A stretch of 64,000 nucleotides of DNA from Tetrastigma voinierianum (GCA_016808115.1 JAEQBH010000657.1:1922001-1986000), one strand, 5' to 3'. Shown: positions 1 through 12,070, numbered from the stretch's first letter. Notes: a model not told the origin generated them from the letters alone. Translations and numbers: made by a program.

Positions 1-1340
1 AGCCATGAACTAACAAATTATGAACCACATGAGGGATCACATATCCACCCTCCTAGAGCTAGTGCCCCATCCTGTATCATTCCTCCCACCAAGATGGAAA
101 AGGAGGCCATATTTGGTACCCTCTACTCCCCACATATCATGGTATGGAAAATGAAAATCCATACACTCATATTAGGGATTTGAGGAGGTTTGCACTACTT
201 AAGGAAGGTATGATGTGACATGGATTTAAGCAAGTCAAAGCATTCCATTGACCCTAAAGGACACAAGGCACAAGATTTGGCTAAACTCATCGAGGCCTAG
301 AAACCATTAGAAATCAATGAGTCATAGAATTCCTGCCAAGAAGTTCTTCTGCTCATAAGACTAATAATTTGAAGAGAGACAAATTTACACCTTTGGCAAA
401 TCTGCCAGATGGTGAGAGGGTTTTATCAAGTTGGGAGAGATTTATGGAGACTATAAGCTGCCTTCCACACCATGGGTTTGATACTTGATGTTGCTGGTGA
501 ACCACTTATGGTATGTTCACACAGGCAACTTTGGAAACCATGTGGAGGAGATCTTCTGGGCAAGAAGCATCCTGACGGCTACGATTTTTTAAATTACGTG
601 GTCGAAACTTCTAAGGGTCAGGGATGAGCCTAACTCAGAGAATTGGAAAGGATGACCACAACACAACCCAAGGGTGGGATGTGCACCGCCGTAAGAATAG
701 AGATGAGAGCTAGATTTCAACTCAGCAAAGAGAAAGGATGAGCCAAGGCAAACAACTCCAGACAGGTGCAGGTACATCAAAACTTACACACCAATCTCAC
801 CACTTCAATCCCCGTGGCACCCAAGAGAGAACCATGTCCTGAGAGGCCCTTGCAGTGAAGGATTTTATTTAATGTGCAACACCTGAGGACAAGATAAGCC
901 ACAACAATCCAATGCTCCATATGAATACTCTACACCCAATCGAGGACCACCCAACCTCTCACAGGAGACCTAACCCCCTACCTATGTACCCCCAGTGCCA
1001 AACCTTCGCTTGGTTCTCTCACAACACAACAACCATCATCCTCTTCTCTAGTAGAATGTCATATTGAATTCGAGTAAGGTGGTGGGCAACTCTTGTTGAG
1101 GAACAAAAAGAATCAATGTGCAATCGCACAAAGGATTGATAATTTAGAAAGTACACCTAATTAAGAGAATAATAGATGGGCTTGAGAGCAACTTCAACCG
1201 TAAAACTTCACTGACAACTCACGCATTCAATCACCAAGATCAACAAGTTACTAGAGATACAAGATAAAGGGAGGTTTCCATCACAAACACTTCCAAATCC
1301 TAAGTGAATTCATGAGGCGGGTCATCCAACAATTCAGAAT
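1..1340 (+). pseudogene. gag: Element A gag remnant, 5' truncated by window edge
   Basis: Gag forms the virus-like particle and packages element RNA. Broken frames between about 130 and 540 read as a plant Ty3/gypsy Gag core: a segment like NFKRDKFTPLANLPDGE, then SSWERFMETI and PHHGFDT, the equivalents of FYQCWERY and CPHHGFDTW in intact relatives. The same motifs occur in the same order at 17510-17660 in element B. Frameshifts and stops are frequent, so no protein can be made. The zinc-knuckle region is not recognisable. The gag to pol transition is marked near 1345 by a decayed VKAIITLRSGKE-like motif also found in B near 18480. Confidence 0.65.
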
Positions 1341-2130
1341 GGAAGTTAAGGCCATATAATTACCCCTGAGGAGTGAAAAGAGGTTGATCAACCCATGCCA
1401 AAGCCCCGCTGAAGAACTTATCATGAGACATAATCGCACCGGTTCTCCTAAAGGATGATTCAATGAAATGACTGCATGCTACCACCCCATTTCCCCACAA
1501 GCACTTTTGAGGTAAGAATATTAGTATCTCATTAAAGGTAGACATTTAGAGGTCCCAAGGGGCAAGGAAGGTTAACATACCTCTTTGACATAATCAAACA
1601 AGTCCCAAGCTATGCAAAATTTTGAAAGATCTGCACACCAGAAGGATTAGGGTATTGAGAAGAAGGTGCATTTCATCGAGCACTTAAGGCTACCATAATC
1701 CAAAGCAAATACCCCCACAAATACAGGATCCAGGATCTCCCAATTCTTCACACAGAAGTATAGACAAATCATTGCTGATTTAGAGCCGCAAGCAGACCAA
1801 TGTCGATCAAGAGATACGCGCAAAGTAGGTTTAGTGAACTCTAAACCTACCAACATCACACTTTCATCGCCGACATTAGTGAAAAACTCCAATGATGATA
1901 GTTGATATTTAATATGAAAATAGAAGACAAATTTACTAACATCACAGATTTTGTAGTGCTTGACACCCAGCCACTGTAAATGAACTCCAATCAAGGCCAT
2001 CATCTTAGGTATTTCGCCACACCAATGCAATCATCAATCGTTTAATGGAGTCACATGCAATCCTACCTTGGTAACATGACTGAGCACATCTTTCATTTGA
2101 ACAACAAACATGCGAGATAGAAAATGAAAA
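1341..2130 (+). pseudogene. pol: Element A pol N-terminus and aspartic protease remnant
   Basis: The segment after gag that leads into the retropepsin-like protease. Near 1573-1640 the reading is VNIPL..IIKQVPSYAKF.KDL, the standard Athila/Tat pre-protease motif. It is followed by IPP-QIQDPG near 1710-1735 and a decayed ELKPTNITL and DFVVLDT stretch at 1835-1975. The end of the domain, a decayed RPFLATSNAIIN...NIFHLNNKH, lies at 1995-2112. Many frameshifts are present and the catalytic DLGAS-type motif is only weakly visible near 1775. After this, sequence recognisable as RT never appears. Confidence is moderate because every motif is degraded, but their order is correct. Confidence 0.6.
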
Positions 2131-2660
2131 TCATATAACTGTGAAGTTGTTTCAAATGGACAATGTGCAGTGAAAACAAAGTGCTCGCCAGAATTGCAGT
2201 GGAGTAATCAACCAAGGAGAAGAAATTTTGGTCCCATCAACACCTTCACTGCAGTTCAATTGCTCAATTCAAGCCACAAGGAGGACCACTTCAACAATCG
2301 GACATCCAACACCATGTGGAGTCATCCTGTGCTATCATAGGCCAGGAGATCATTCTCCTCGACCTCTCAGTAATTTTGTGAGATTCCAACCGGTTCAAGA
2401 GTTTCAAAAACCGAATCAGGCAGTCATAATTTTGTTTTCTTTGTCTTTAAGTTAGTTAATTTTGATAATTCACATTATAGTAAGTTTCTAAATTAATGGG
2501 CTTTTTCTTTTTAGTAATTTTGTTTATACTATATATAGATTAAATTTTAATTATAGTTTATACAATAATTGTCATTATAATTTTTATTTTTATAATTTCA
2601 ATATTTAACTACTCAAATTTTCAAGTATAAAGTGAACTATTAATAAATTGCCAAAAAATA
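2131..2660 (+). other. AT-rich junction after protease, probable site of RT-INT loss
   Basis: No gene is seen. Around 2390-2470 the sequence switches from decayed coding to AT-rich DNA. The transition resembles 19500-19610 in element B: a GAAACC/CCGAAT stretch followed by an ATTTTG.TTTT..TTTAAGTTAG-type stretch. Finding similar junctions in two separate copies suggests that the deletion predates their insertion. The 2480-2650 part is very AT-rich with no motif I recognise. Confidence 0.4.
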
Positions 2661-4850
2661 GCTTAAAAAAGGTGTAGAGACCTTTACATCAAATAAACTC
2701 TTATTTAAACCCCGTAGAGGGTCTGGTCTTGCCACTCTTCACACTCTCCTCCCAATAAGCTCCCGAGTCTCCTCCTGTCGCACCGCCGCCACCGACCTAG
2801 TTGCGCCCTCGGTTAACTGAGTCTGCAGCTGCCCCCGCTATAGCACTCACACCCTTCTTCGCATCCCGCCGCCCACCGACTGAGACCGACCAGCTCGCGC
2901 CACTCCACCGCCGCAGACACCACACGCACCACGACCGAGCCCCAACATCGCGCCATCCGCTTGCACTGAGCACCACCACGCCCGCAGCCCCCAGCATTTT
3001 AGTCTCGGTTTTTGAGACGCAGCGCAGTGAAGCCCTCGCATTTCCTTCTGCAAACAAGGCCGGCCTCAGCCTGGCCACTTCAGACACCGCCGTCGTCACA
3101 CCGCTCCGCACACACCTCTATCGCCGCTCGTGACCCTCGAGTCCTGGTCCATTCCGTTTTGCCCCGCTCGCAGCTGATCCTCTAACACGAGCTTATTTGA
3201 CTATTACAGAGCCCAGACCTCAAGTACGTGAGCCTCCAGTTCATCCATATCCCGTTTCGTAGTGATTCGCCTAGAGAGGTCCCAATGCATTCAAGGCATT
3301 AATTATCATGAGCGCAGCGCCCTTCCGCAGTATTTAGATTTCGCATGGTTCAGACGGTGGGCCCATTCTACCACATGGTTGGGTTCAAGACACCCGAAAG
3401 AGAGGCCCCACCCAAATCACCCCGCACCCACATTTCATCAATGTCCCCCTTGCAGGGCAAGACTCAAGAGCTCCAGGATTTCATTTTATCGGGACACGGA
3501 GGGACCTGAAGTACCCCACGTCATGTATGTCTCCCGGAGGCAGGCTAGAGGCTCCCACCCAAGCCGCCCGCACATCGCCCAGAGAGTCATCTTCTTCTCT
3601 AGACTTCACCGCCACCAACACATCACTGCCGAGGCTTAATTTTCATCACCTCCCAACCGCCGCTCACGCCGGAGGATTCCGACGACCATTACCAGGAGGG
3701 AACCCCACGGGAATGTACTAATTCATCGCATCGCTCCATCAGAGGTCGGATCACCATTCCCAAGATCAGAGAGGGCCGATCCCGCGACACCGGAGTCCAA
3801 GGCGAGTGCCTGATCGAGTATTCACTATTACCTTCTTCATGACCGGAGGCAAGATTACATTACCCACGAGTGGTGTTGCAGCTTACCACTGATGACTCTG
3901 GTGGGAGGTACGGCCCACTGGAAGCTTCAGCTCGATCGATGATCGCCTCTCGAGTACCTTCTCTCTCGGGGAGCAGCCAGACATAGCGCAGAACTGGCCC
4001 GGCAGATGTCGTCGCACCGTAGGTTGACACGAGCTGGCTATCACCGCCGCAGGAGATGGCTGTCCGAAAGAAGGAGACACCACTGCCGCCCAGATTTGAC
4101 GAGGCGCTTCTTCCGCCCTGGGATGTCGCCTGATCAATTATCATATTTCAGATTGACATAAACGAGCCCTCCGAGCATTATGTGCGCAGGAGGGAGCCAT
4201 CTTCGAGGCCTTCCCACGGATCCCTGGGGGATTTCGTCTGGCTCCCTCCAGGTCAGATGGCCTCTTAGGCTCGAGGAGGTCCACCTAAGGACCTAGCACC
4301 CAGAGCCCTTCCCATTACTTGTTATGCCAGATTCCTCCGCTGCACCTCCCGAAAGATCCGGGATTTCTAATGAGCCTGAGATGAGGGTCCGGCTTTCAGG
4401 TCACGAGAGCTTGTGACCATGCCCGTCTCTTTCTCACCTCGACCAGACCAGAGGAGGCACTCGGTCGTGGTCGAGGACTCCCAATAGCACGAGATGATAT
4501 GCTCGCCTGAGCTCCGAGAGAGGTACAGAGAGTCCAAATACACAAGATGTCACTCCATTCCCTCCTCACCACATCGCACAGAATGATACACCGCCCATCC
4601 TATTCACAGACACCATTCGCCGAGTACATTCATGCCGCCTTCTAGAGAGATAGCGGTGTGATGGATGCCATCCCGCTCACTCAAGTGCCTACACAGTGGC
4701 CAGATCGTAGAGTCGCCCTGTCACTCTATGCTTCACAGATCATGACGCAAAGACTCGGGGCCTCCTCGTGTTCCCGATCGAGAGAGGAGTCCACGCACGC
4801 ACTTTATTTGATGTTCTCCTCGCGCCAGCCAGCTAGCTAGCCAGATCAAC
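2661..4850 (+). other. Element A GC-rich block, possible decayed second ORF
   Basis: A GC-rich segment inside an otherwise AT-rich element. It opens with a pyrimidine-rich, Pro/Ser/Arg-biased stretch at 2740-3160 and continues to about 4840. Open frames occur on the plus strand at 2801-3133 and 3262-3639, but they do not join into one protein and I recognise no domain. Its position, after the missing pol and before the 3' non-coding region, equals that of the GC-rich block 19961-21290 in element B, and of env-like second ORFs in Athila-type elements. I infer a decayed second ORF. A captured host fragment is the alternative. The function is unknown. Confidence 0.4.
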
Positions 4851-5406
4851 ACCACACAAGAGTGATAAAGCACAGGTTTCTTTTATTTATGATTTTGTAT
4901 AGTTACCACAAACAACCCGTCACTAATTTTGATTGGGATTCATGTAATAGCCATAAGAGTAAAGGATATTTTTGTATATTTAGCTTTGATATGCACATGT
5001 ATCTAGCTACCTTTGGCTATATCAAAAGTTTTCATTCAAAGATATATATATATATACAAACTTTTGCATACCATGTTTCAGGTGTTTCTACCACGTATAT
5101 TAGAGTTTTTCAATCGGGAATACAATTGAATCGCTACAACTGACAATTGGAATTGCTTTGTTGGAAAATTGACCATCGCTTGTCACCTTATGTTAGGAGC
5201 AAATTCCATGCTTGAATCAGCTTTTGGTCAATTGCGCCCAAAGAGATGCCTGCATAACTTGAAATTTCTCCCTTATGCTAATTCACACACTCCGCACTCG
5301 ATTGTTTCACAGTCGTGATTTCATTTCTTTCAGAGATAGCTTCGCCTTAGGTATGTTGGCAACCTAGGATAGGTTTGTGTTACCCATACTTTAAGACCAA
5401 TGTTGT

Positions 5407-5510
5407 CTTCCAAAAAGAAAAATAAAAGAAAATAGAAAAAGAAAAAGAAAAAGAAAAGAAAATAGAAAAAGAAAAGAAAAGAAAAGGAAGAAAAGAAAAA
5501 TAAAGTCGTG
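5407..5510 (+). repeat. Purine-rich simple repeat (GAAAA/AAAAG type)
   Basis: About 100 bases made almost only of A and G, built on GAAAAA and AAAAG units. A shorter purine run occurs at the same place in element B (21720-21745), so this may be an expanded element-internal purine tract. Confidence 0.85.
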
Positions 5511-5544
5511 AAGTTTTGTCAAAACCCCAGCACGGTCCTATGTG

Positions 5545-5830
5545 GTGTACGGCGAAACAGCCATGCCCTGGGTAAGCCTTAATTGGTCGGGAGCCAATGA
5601 TTTCAGAAGTGTTCTGCTATATCGGGTGGATAGGCAGAGTCTAACGAATTGTAGGTGCTTGATTTTCGGTCATTCGAGTCCCGGTGAACAGCTCAGGTCA
5701 AGGATCCTTCGGGCTTCGATGCCCTAAACTAATTCGTTGGGAGTCATCTATGCAGGAATCCTCACCTGACACTTTGGTGAAGTCGACTTCACATTGCATC
5801 CTGTCACTGTAGTTGAATAAAGAAAGAAGT
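5545..5830 (+). repeat. Segment shared with element B, with tRNA-like promoter boxes
   Basis: This segment is shared in order with 21815-22070. Both copies have GGTGGAT followed by G-AGTNTA(A/G)CGA(A/G)TTGTAGGT, then GATCCTT, GATGCC, TAAAC, GTTGG and TTTGGTGAAGTCGA. In this copy TAGGCAGAGTCTAACG near 5630 resembles a pol III A box, and TCATTCGAGTCCCGG near 5671 resembles a B box about 40 bases further on. That spacing fits a tRNA-derived SINE. It could equally be a conserved element-internal signal. The copy in B has a much weaker B box. Confidence 0.3.
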
Positions 5831-6158
5831 GCAGAACTATCCTTTATCTAGGTTGTTCAACGCTTTAAGGCCATGTCTGCTAGGTTAGGGGAGGGGATAA
5901 ATTTTGCAATTTATTACGTGATCCGTTATATAAAGAACTATTGACTTAGGTGGAAACGCTGAGAGAATCATGGAACCAAATATTGACTCCAAAATTGTTC
6001 TTGTATGGTTTGGCTCTTCATGTCTGCCAACTTGTGTCCATTTTTTGAGAGTTTATTGCATCATTTATATGTACATAACCCATAAACTTTTTGAAATCAC
6101 TACATGCATCTCCTGCTTTTCTTTTGCATTGCTATGCGACTATACAACGCCATGGGTG

Positions 6159-7705
6159 TGATTATACCCAAAAGTGCTATTTGAACTTATATTAGATAGG
6201 TTTTGAGTGCTTTTTATACAGACTTGACCATGTCATTTATGCCAATTGAAGTGTTCAGTCTTCTTAAGATCACTTATGCTTCAAGAGGTTATTTTCGTTG
6301 TTTTCATGTGTTCAAGGTGACTTTGGGAGTTCAATATCGGTCAAATGATGAATCACTTAAGATTGAACCCACCTGTCAACCATCAACACTACAAAAAGTC
6401 AAATAGAAAGAATGAAGGCAAAGTGAAATCGATACAAAGAGAGGACAGAAGCAATGCAAGGAAGATCGCAAATCCCGTGAATTGCTTAAGATTAAAAGGC
6501 TGGATTGCTAAAAATTTCCTCGCAACTCCAGCGAAAATTTCGCAACCTTAGCGAACTACCACCCTCGCTAGACTACGAGCTTTCTAAGACCTGCTCCTAG
6601 CACTTCATGTTCACTACAACACTGCGCTGGTTAGCGAATTCATTAATAGTAGAATTGCTGCCTTAGCCAAATTTTCATTTTCATGCATGGTGATTTCACA
6701 TCTAGTGAAATTTTCCAGCTAAATTCACGTCTCACATGTTGTAATTAATGCCAACCGATCAAATTTGCGTATTACTCTCGTCTCTTGTAACAACAAATTG
6801 TTAGGCTTTGGTATTATGTATTGAGGTGGCCTATATAAGCCCCTCCCTTTGTAACCCTCAAGCAACAATTGGGGAGAAGAAATTGTAAGTTTTCATTTTT
6901 GTAACAAATGCATTTTAGTTAGGGTTTTGCTTTTCTCTTCTCTCTCCTTCTTTCCATTTTCTCGCTGCCACCCCTCTGGAGGATGACACTCAAGAGATGC
7001 TTGCCAAGCCTTTCTTTTGAAGGAAGGAAGCAGCTTGGTAAAGTGGGGTGACATGCAGAAGGTTGTCCTCTTGTGTTAGTAAAGTTGCTGTGTACTGTAT
7101 TTATGGCCCTCATCTTCTCAAATTAGGGGTCAATAGCATTTAATGTTATGGATTTGGCCAATACTCTCCATGCTTTACGTTGTATACTATCATGGGATGC
7201 ACCTGTATAGATGGTCTTACTTAGCCACACCGAATGGATGTTTTAATGTTAGGGTTTCAACTAGAGAGAGAGAGGCCATAGATGTGATGTTAATTGTATA
7301 ACCCAAATAGAGCTGTTTTTGGGTGGTGAGGCTCATATAGTTAAACATAGATCCTGCTATGGCTCGACTAGGTCGTTTGTCATAACGAGATATAAAACCC
7401 CGAGGACCCCTCGTTTTGCCCTAAGTTACCAAGTTAGTGACTTAAATCTTCAAAGTTAACTTTCACTCTTCATTTTCAAGTTTTTACAGCTTTAATAAAT
7501 TTTCAAACTCATCACAACTGCTTTCTTTGGAAACTCAAAGTCCAAATAGAGTTTCCTACGCTCGACTTATGCAATCATTCTCAGATGAAAACCCATCCCC
7601 GCTTTCTAGGTTAGACTACCATACTCCAAAGAGCTTGACTACTGCAAGAGGTAGGAACTTAGGTGTATATAAATCTTGTCGATTTTGGCCACCATACTCT
7701 AATCA
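6159..7705 (+). repeat. Element A 3' LTR (alpha family)
   Basis: It begins TGATTATACCCAAAAGTGCT, matching the starts of element B's LTRs (TGATTAGTACCC at 22429 and TGATAAATACCC at 15500). It shares with them a block of TTTCGCAACCT-like repeats near 6515-6550, a TATA box, a TTCTCTCTCC stretch and a downstream TGAAGGAAG motif, and it ends near an ATATAAATYTTGTYGATT motif. The right end is approximate because the terminal CA is not certain. No matching 5-bp duplication can be tested, since the other end is outside the window. Confidence 0.7.
6832..6838 (+). promoter_or_regulatory. LTR TATA box
   Basis: TATATAA in the context GGCCTATATAAGCCCC inside the alpha LTR. It is placed as expected for the U3/R promoter of a retrotransposon, with transcription rightward. 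It is inferred from sequence only. Confidence 0.5.
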
Positions 7706-8201
7706 ATACACCCCTTTCCACACAACGCACAAAGCACAAAAGTAAACTATCATTGATTCTCATCCAATGACATTTTCCAAAACAAAATTATTTGTTTTAT
7801 AAACCAAAACCCATTGATACATATTATACCCGCTTTTATTAACAAACATGTGTGTCTTTGTGGGCGAATTTTCGAGGTCTCACCACAAGCTGCGACGGCG
7901 TCTTTACACTTTCACAAGCCACCGTTGCACATACGTATAACCAAAACACCGGGTTTCACTCTGAGGCATTCTTCCATCCGCTGGTTACTACCCGACACAA
8001 GTTTTCATGCTTCATCAACAGGAACTCCGCTGAACCCTCTGCCTAACACACCCAACATATCAACCACCAAGGATGGTACGTGATAGGCACTATTTCATTC
8101 TCCACGAATCACGTGAATCTCGTCGAACTTAGTTCAATGCATGTAGCTCATCAACCACACTCAAGGATGGTGGTGATGGCATCATGCACTGATACATTCA
8201 A
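7706..8201. other. Unassigned stretch between element A and gamma LTR
   Basis: About 500 bases with no recognisable coding motif, repeat or LTR terminus. Short open frames at 7814-8083 and 7852-8046 overlap each other and show no domain. It may be older host or repeat DNA into which A inserted. Confidence 0.4.
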
Positions 8202-9240
8202 TGTGATGTCCCCGCAGGTAATGTGTATGAGCCAGAATATTGTCTATTTGAAGACTAAATATACCCGTAGTCATTTTTTTAAACATACTGTAGGTATATT
8301 ATAAGTAGTATTTTTACGCACTATTATTTTATAAGTGAGAAAATTTCTCAAAACCTAAAAATTTGTACAAGATATAGGCAAAATGAAAATTTGTAAAAAT
8401 GAGGACCTTAAGGGTCAATTGAATAAATTTACATGTCTATGTAAATATGGGGATCAAGTAACAGAAATGGGGTAATACATATATAGCCACCTGGGATAAC
8501 TTAACTAAAAATATTTTCTGAGCCAAACATGGCCTTAAGAGAATAAGTGATTTAAGACCACATTGTCTTAAAGGCAACATTGTGCCAAAACGTTTTGAGA
8601 GCAAGTGTGGGAGAAAAGCTAGGGTTTTGCAAGAAGAGAAGAAGACGAGGAAGAAGAAGAAGGAGAAGAGAATTTCAAGTATGGATTACTAGGGGTTTGT
8701 ATGGATTTGTGAACTTTTGTATGGGTATTAGTTTGTTCCATTTCTAGGGTTTAGTTAGGAATTCATCCTAACCCTAGATTCATTGAAAGATGGGTTGGTA
8801 AAACCCTAGTTTGTACAAGATGAGTATGGAATCTCCTCAGTACATGGATCTGGTTTATGATGCATGGATACTCATAGTGTTAGAGTTAACCTAACTACAA
8901 GTATTTAAGTTTTGCCTGGAAACCCTAATTAATCTCTATGTTTGGTTTGCAATAACACTGGGGAGAGATGTTTTTCCTCGGGAGAGCATACAGTTTCTTT
9001 TCCAATGATTTGTAGAAAATGGACCCAAATCACTCAATCCGGGCAATTGTGTCCTACGTCACATGGAGTAAGGATCCCACGCACGTGAAGTCCACGCCAG
9101 GCATGTCCATGCCGCGACGGGAATCGTGAGGGAGGCTTGCAGGACGCCCCTGCATGCCGCTGGTGTAGCGCAAAAAGGCGCCACGCCGCGGCGTCTACTC
9201 CAACAGAAAGGCATTGTGTTACGCCGTGGCGCATCAATGT
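8202..9240 (+). repeat. Partial gamma-family LTR, plus orientation
   Basis: It starts near TGATGTCCCCGCAGG. It matches, in order, the reverse complement of the solo LTR 12071-14521: a GGACCTTAAGGGTCAA-like stretch, GCCAAACATGGCCTTAAGAG, a GATTTAAGACC stretch, a purine-rich GAAGAAG run at 8635-8675, a TTCATCCTAACCCTAG stretch, and a GC island with two palindromes at 9183-9232. The same order is seen at 37920-38730. Homology stops soon after the GC island, so the LTR is truncated or interrupted here. Confidence 0.6.
9183..9232. repeat. Paired palindromes ACGCCGCGGCGT / ACGCCGTGGCGC
   Basis: A perfect 12-base palindrome at 9183-9194 and a near-palindrome at 9221-9232, separated by a 26-base spacer containing CCAACAGAAAGGC. 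It sits in a GC island of the gamma LTR. Related pairs occur at 13646-13690 and in beta LTRs. Confidence 0.8.
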
Positions 9241-11330
9241 GTTACTGCATGAATCGCTCGTGTGCATATGTTCAGGTCATGTCGCTATTTTTATTCCAGG
9301 ACTTGTCTATCGACTACACGAGGACCCTGCAGGCGGCAGAAAGGGTCCGTTTGTATAAAGGAGTTTCAGTCGCCTCGACAGCTTGATGTTGGCAAACTCT
9401 AATGCCCCATGATAAGATAAGTCTCTAACACATACACCAGGTGGACTACCCAAGACTAGATATTGAATGACACGACACCTTGTTACTGGCAGAAAATGTA
9501 TAGTAGTACTTCAAGACTTCCATGATTATGCGCGACAACACTTCACGCGCCAAGCTCTGTAAGATTCTCGCCATGCGGATACTTACACTCCTCAAGATCG
9601 CATCAGACCTTCTGTACTTATTGTGTCAGGTCCCACCATTTTTAATGGTCTAGTCCAGGTAGTCAAACAACTATATATGATAAGAGTCCGAATAAATTCA
9701 ATAAGAGCAAAGCAATGCACACGTTCGCTCTCCGAATGCACTTTGCATGAAAGAATTCTATACAAGTATAAGCTTTGTAATACCTACGAGTACCTTCGTA
9801 CAAGTATAAGCTCCAGAGTACCCATGTGCCCTCCGCATGCTATAAGCCTCTGAGAATCTGGCGCATCTCGCACGCATATGTTTTCTCCCCAGAACTCCTA
9901 CGAGATTGGATTCGTCACGTAGTGTAAGATCCAAGTCACAAAATCAGTATCCCAATTCCTCCCACCGCCGTAGTAAAACTACCGCAAGATAGTGGCGTTC
10001 CAGTGGTCAATACGTGATGGGTTTTCTGCAGACAAATGATTGATAAAGGAGGTTCAAAAATGGTGAATTTCTGTTTGGATTTCAGGATTTGCTAAAAACA
10101 GTGGGGGTTTTGTTGGTGAAAACTGGAAATAAACTAAAGTGAAATAAAAAATAATAATAAAAGATGTCTCCTTGAAGTATTAGGATACTAGGCTTAGGAT
10201 TCTAGGGCAATTGAGGGGTCCTTGGATTCATTTCTGAGGATGACATATACGTCATCTCCGTCCCATCTTCTATATTTAGCCATATAAAAACTCCAACCCA
10301 AAAAATACTTCATCTTCTTTGAAAGATGGCATTTTATCAGGCATAAATGTCCCTAGCAGTTGAAAACGATCTAAAAACACCACCCTACACAACTAATAGG
10401 AGACAACTAACTCGCAAGGGACCTAGTGAAAGCATCCATCAACCCAAGAAGGGCAAATACACATTAGGAGAGTGACATGCGTTTAAGAGAGATTTTAACA
10501 TAAGGTGAGATGCAAGAGCACAAATACCCATAACTGGATACATGAAAAATAGTAGAAAATGGCATTTACTAGCCATTTATGTTCTCAATACCAACGGTCT
10601 CCTTGATTCACATTACATAATGGTAATAAATGGTAACTAATGACCATCATGGGGTCTAATAATAAGTATCAAATGAGCACTGCAGATTACTGGGCACTCA
10701 CTCAATTCAACATGAATTGAAGGGATCTAAACCTAATGTTAAAGGGAGAACACGCACGACGCAAAGAGTAATCGCTGTCAGGACTCAAGAGCGCCTAGAT
10801 CCTCGCAGACCAACACCCTTCCACTCCATGAGGGATTTTAGCCAACCATCCTCCGAGTCATTGCCATCCTCGAAGGTGCGCTCACGCCCAGAAAAATAGA
10901 AAAGAAATGAAAGAAAAGGGAACAATGAGGTAAAACTGGGAGCCAAAGCTTCCCTAAAATTCTATTACGTGGCGGATTCATTGTTACAAACTACCTAGCT
11001 TATATACATGGCCTTCGCAGAGCAAGGGAAATTATAAAACAAATCAAACAAAAAGTTACAAGGGTGTGTAAAGGAGAAAACCAAAAACTGAGTCGCTTAA
11101 ACACAAAAATGTATGTAGGTAATTCACTATGCATCTTTAATTTTCAAAGGCTAATATGTAGCGGTAAGATTATATATAGCTGGGTAAAATTCAGCATAGC
11201 CAAAATACAAATGCTATCTCTTCAAATGTTGCTTCCATTCTCACCACACATTTCTTCATATATCCCAAAGTTTGATGAAATTGATGAACCATATGAAATT
11301 GATGGAAATCAACTTAATTTGTTATGATTG
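9241..11330. other. Unassigned decayed repeat DNA
   Basis: No domain or paired terminus is seen. 9241-9900 has mixed composition. 10000-10330 loosely resembles 50600-50850: a GGGTTTTCT start, an AT-rich run of AAATAAAAATAA type, then TTAGGAT..TAGG and GGGTCCTTGG..T stretches, which suggests the end of a related minus-oriented LTR. 10700-11330 shows only short open frames without motifs. It is best described as retrotransposon-derived and unclassified. Confidence 0.35.
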
Positions 11331-12070
11331 GGATTGACACCACTGATTTGGCATCCAATTCCCAGAAAACTACAAAAACAAAGATCAAATGGATCAGAGA
11401 ATAAGACCTTAATGTGCAAAATCCCAAGTTAATTACAACGATTATATAAAGCACTCGAAACCTATAATAAATAGGGTTCAAAATAGCACTTTTTGGGCAC
11501 TAATAAGAGATCTAAACAAATATAAGTCTGCTATAAGTACAAATATGTGTATATAAATGAGCTATATAATTCATGAAAATTCTTATATCCACATCGTATA
11601 TCCATTGCTTACTATTATATGCTTACTATAAATGAGAGTATTACAGGTAATGCGTGCATACGTATAAGTCATATGTTTCACTGCGTTGTTTAGCACTGGT
11701 TTTAATCCATGCAGGTACAGAGGAGGACATCCGCGATCTTCCGCATGTGCCGCTGTCACAACATACCAGTAGTCCACATCATACATAGGTTTTGCACGAT
11801 TATGTAAAATGTAAATGTACGCGTTTGTATATACATGTAAATAATCAGATCAGATGTGGCTGACATCAGAACAATTACTTCAGGGTAGTTTTATTTTCAG
11901 ATCTTTGTATATGATATTTGATTCAAGAGACTGGGGCCCACTAATGTTTGAAAGTGAAGATCCCAAGAGGTTTCACGCCTTCATCCGCCTAGCGGGCCAG
12001 ACACTCATTTACCATGTCACATATGTGATGAATGCTATATGGACAATTTTTATCAAACATGCATAACACC
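11331..12070 (-). repeat. Possible left remnant of the minus-strand delta LTR
   Basis: By position this should be the 3' part of the delta LTR whose remainder is at 14522-15499 and 23714-23937, because a solo gamma LTR sits between. A weak TTGACACCAC start near 11334 could be a mutated LTR terminus. The alignment to the delta copy at 51707-54302 is poor here, so this assignment is tentative. Confidence 0.25.

Larger units (their letters stand above)
4851..6158 (+). other. Element A 3' non-coding region
   Basis: This stretch lies between the GC-rich block and the 3' LTR, with no coding potential. It contains a short TA run near 5041, a long A/G-rich tract at 5407-5510, and a segment at about 5545-5830 that closely parallels 21815-22070 in element B. 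The last bases before 6159 should hold the polypurine tract; none is clear, perhaps because of decay. Confidence 0.5.
1..7705 (+). mobile_element. Element A: Ty3/gypsy retrotransposon lacking RT/INT, 5' end outside window
   Basis: A decayed LTR retrotransposon reading left to right. In order it shows a gag remnant, a pol N-terminal and protease remnant, an AT-rich junction, a GC-rich block, a non-coding 3' region and a 3' LTR at 6159-7705. The 5' LTR must lie left of the window. The layout matches element B at 15500-23713 piece by piece, which is the main support for treating these parts as one element. No RT, RNase H or integrase motif is visible between the protease and the GC-rich block. 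The family assignment rests on Gag and protease similarity to plant Athila/Tat-type Ty3/gypsy proteins and is by eye. Confidence 0.75.

Noticed and set aside
2801..3133. 110-codon plus-strand frame (and a 104-codon minus frame) as a possible host gene
   Set aside because: Both strands are open because the DNA is GC-rich. There is no domain and no continuation, and the location lies within element A.
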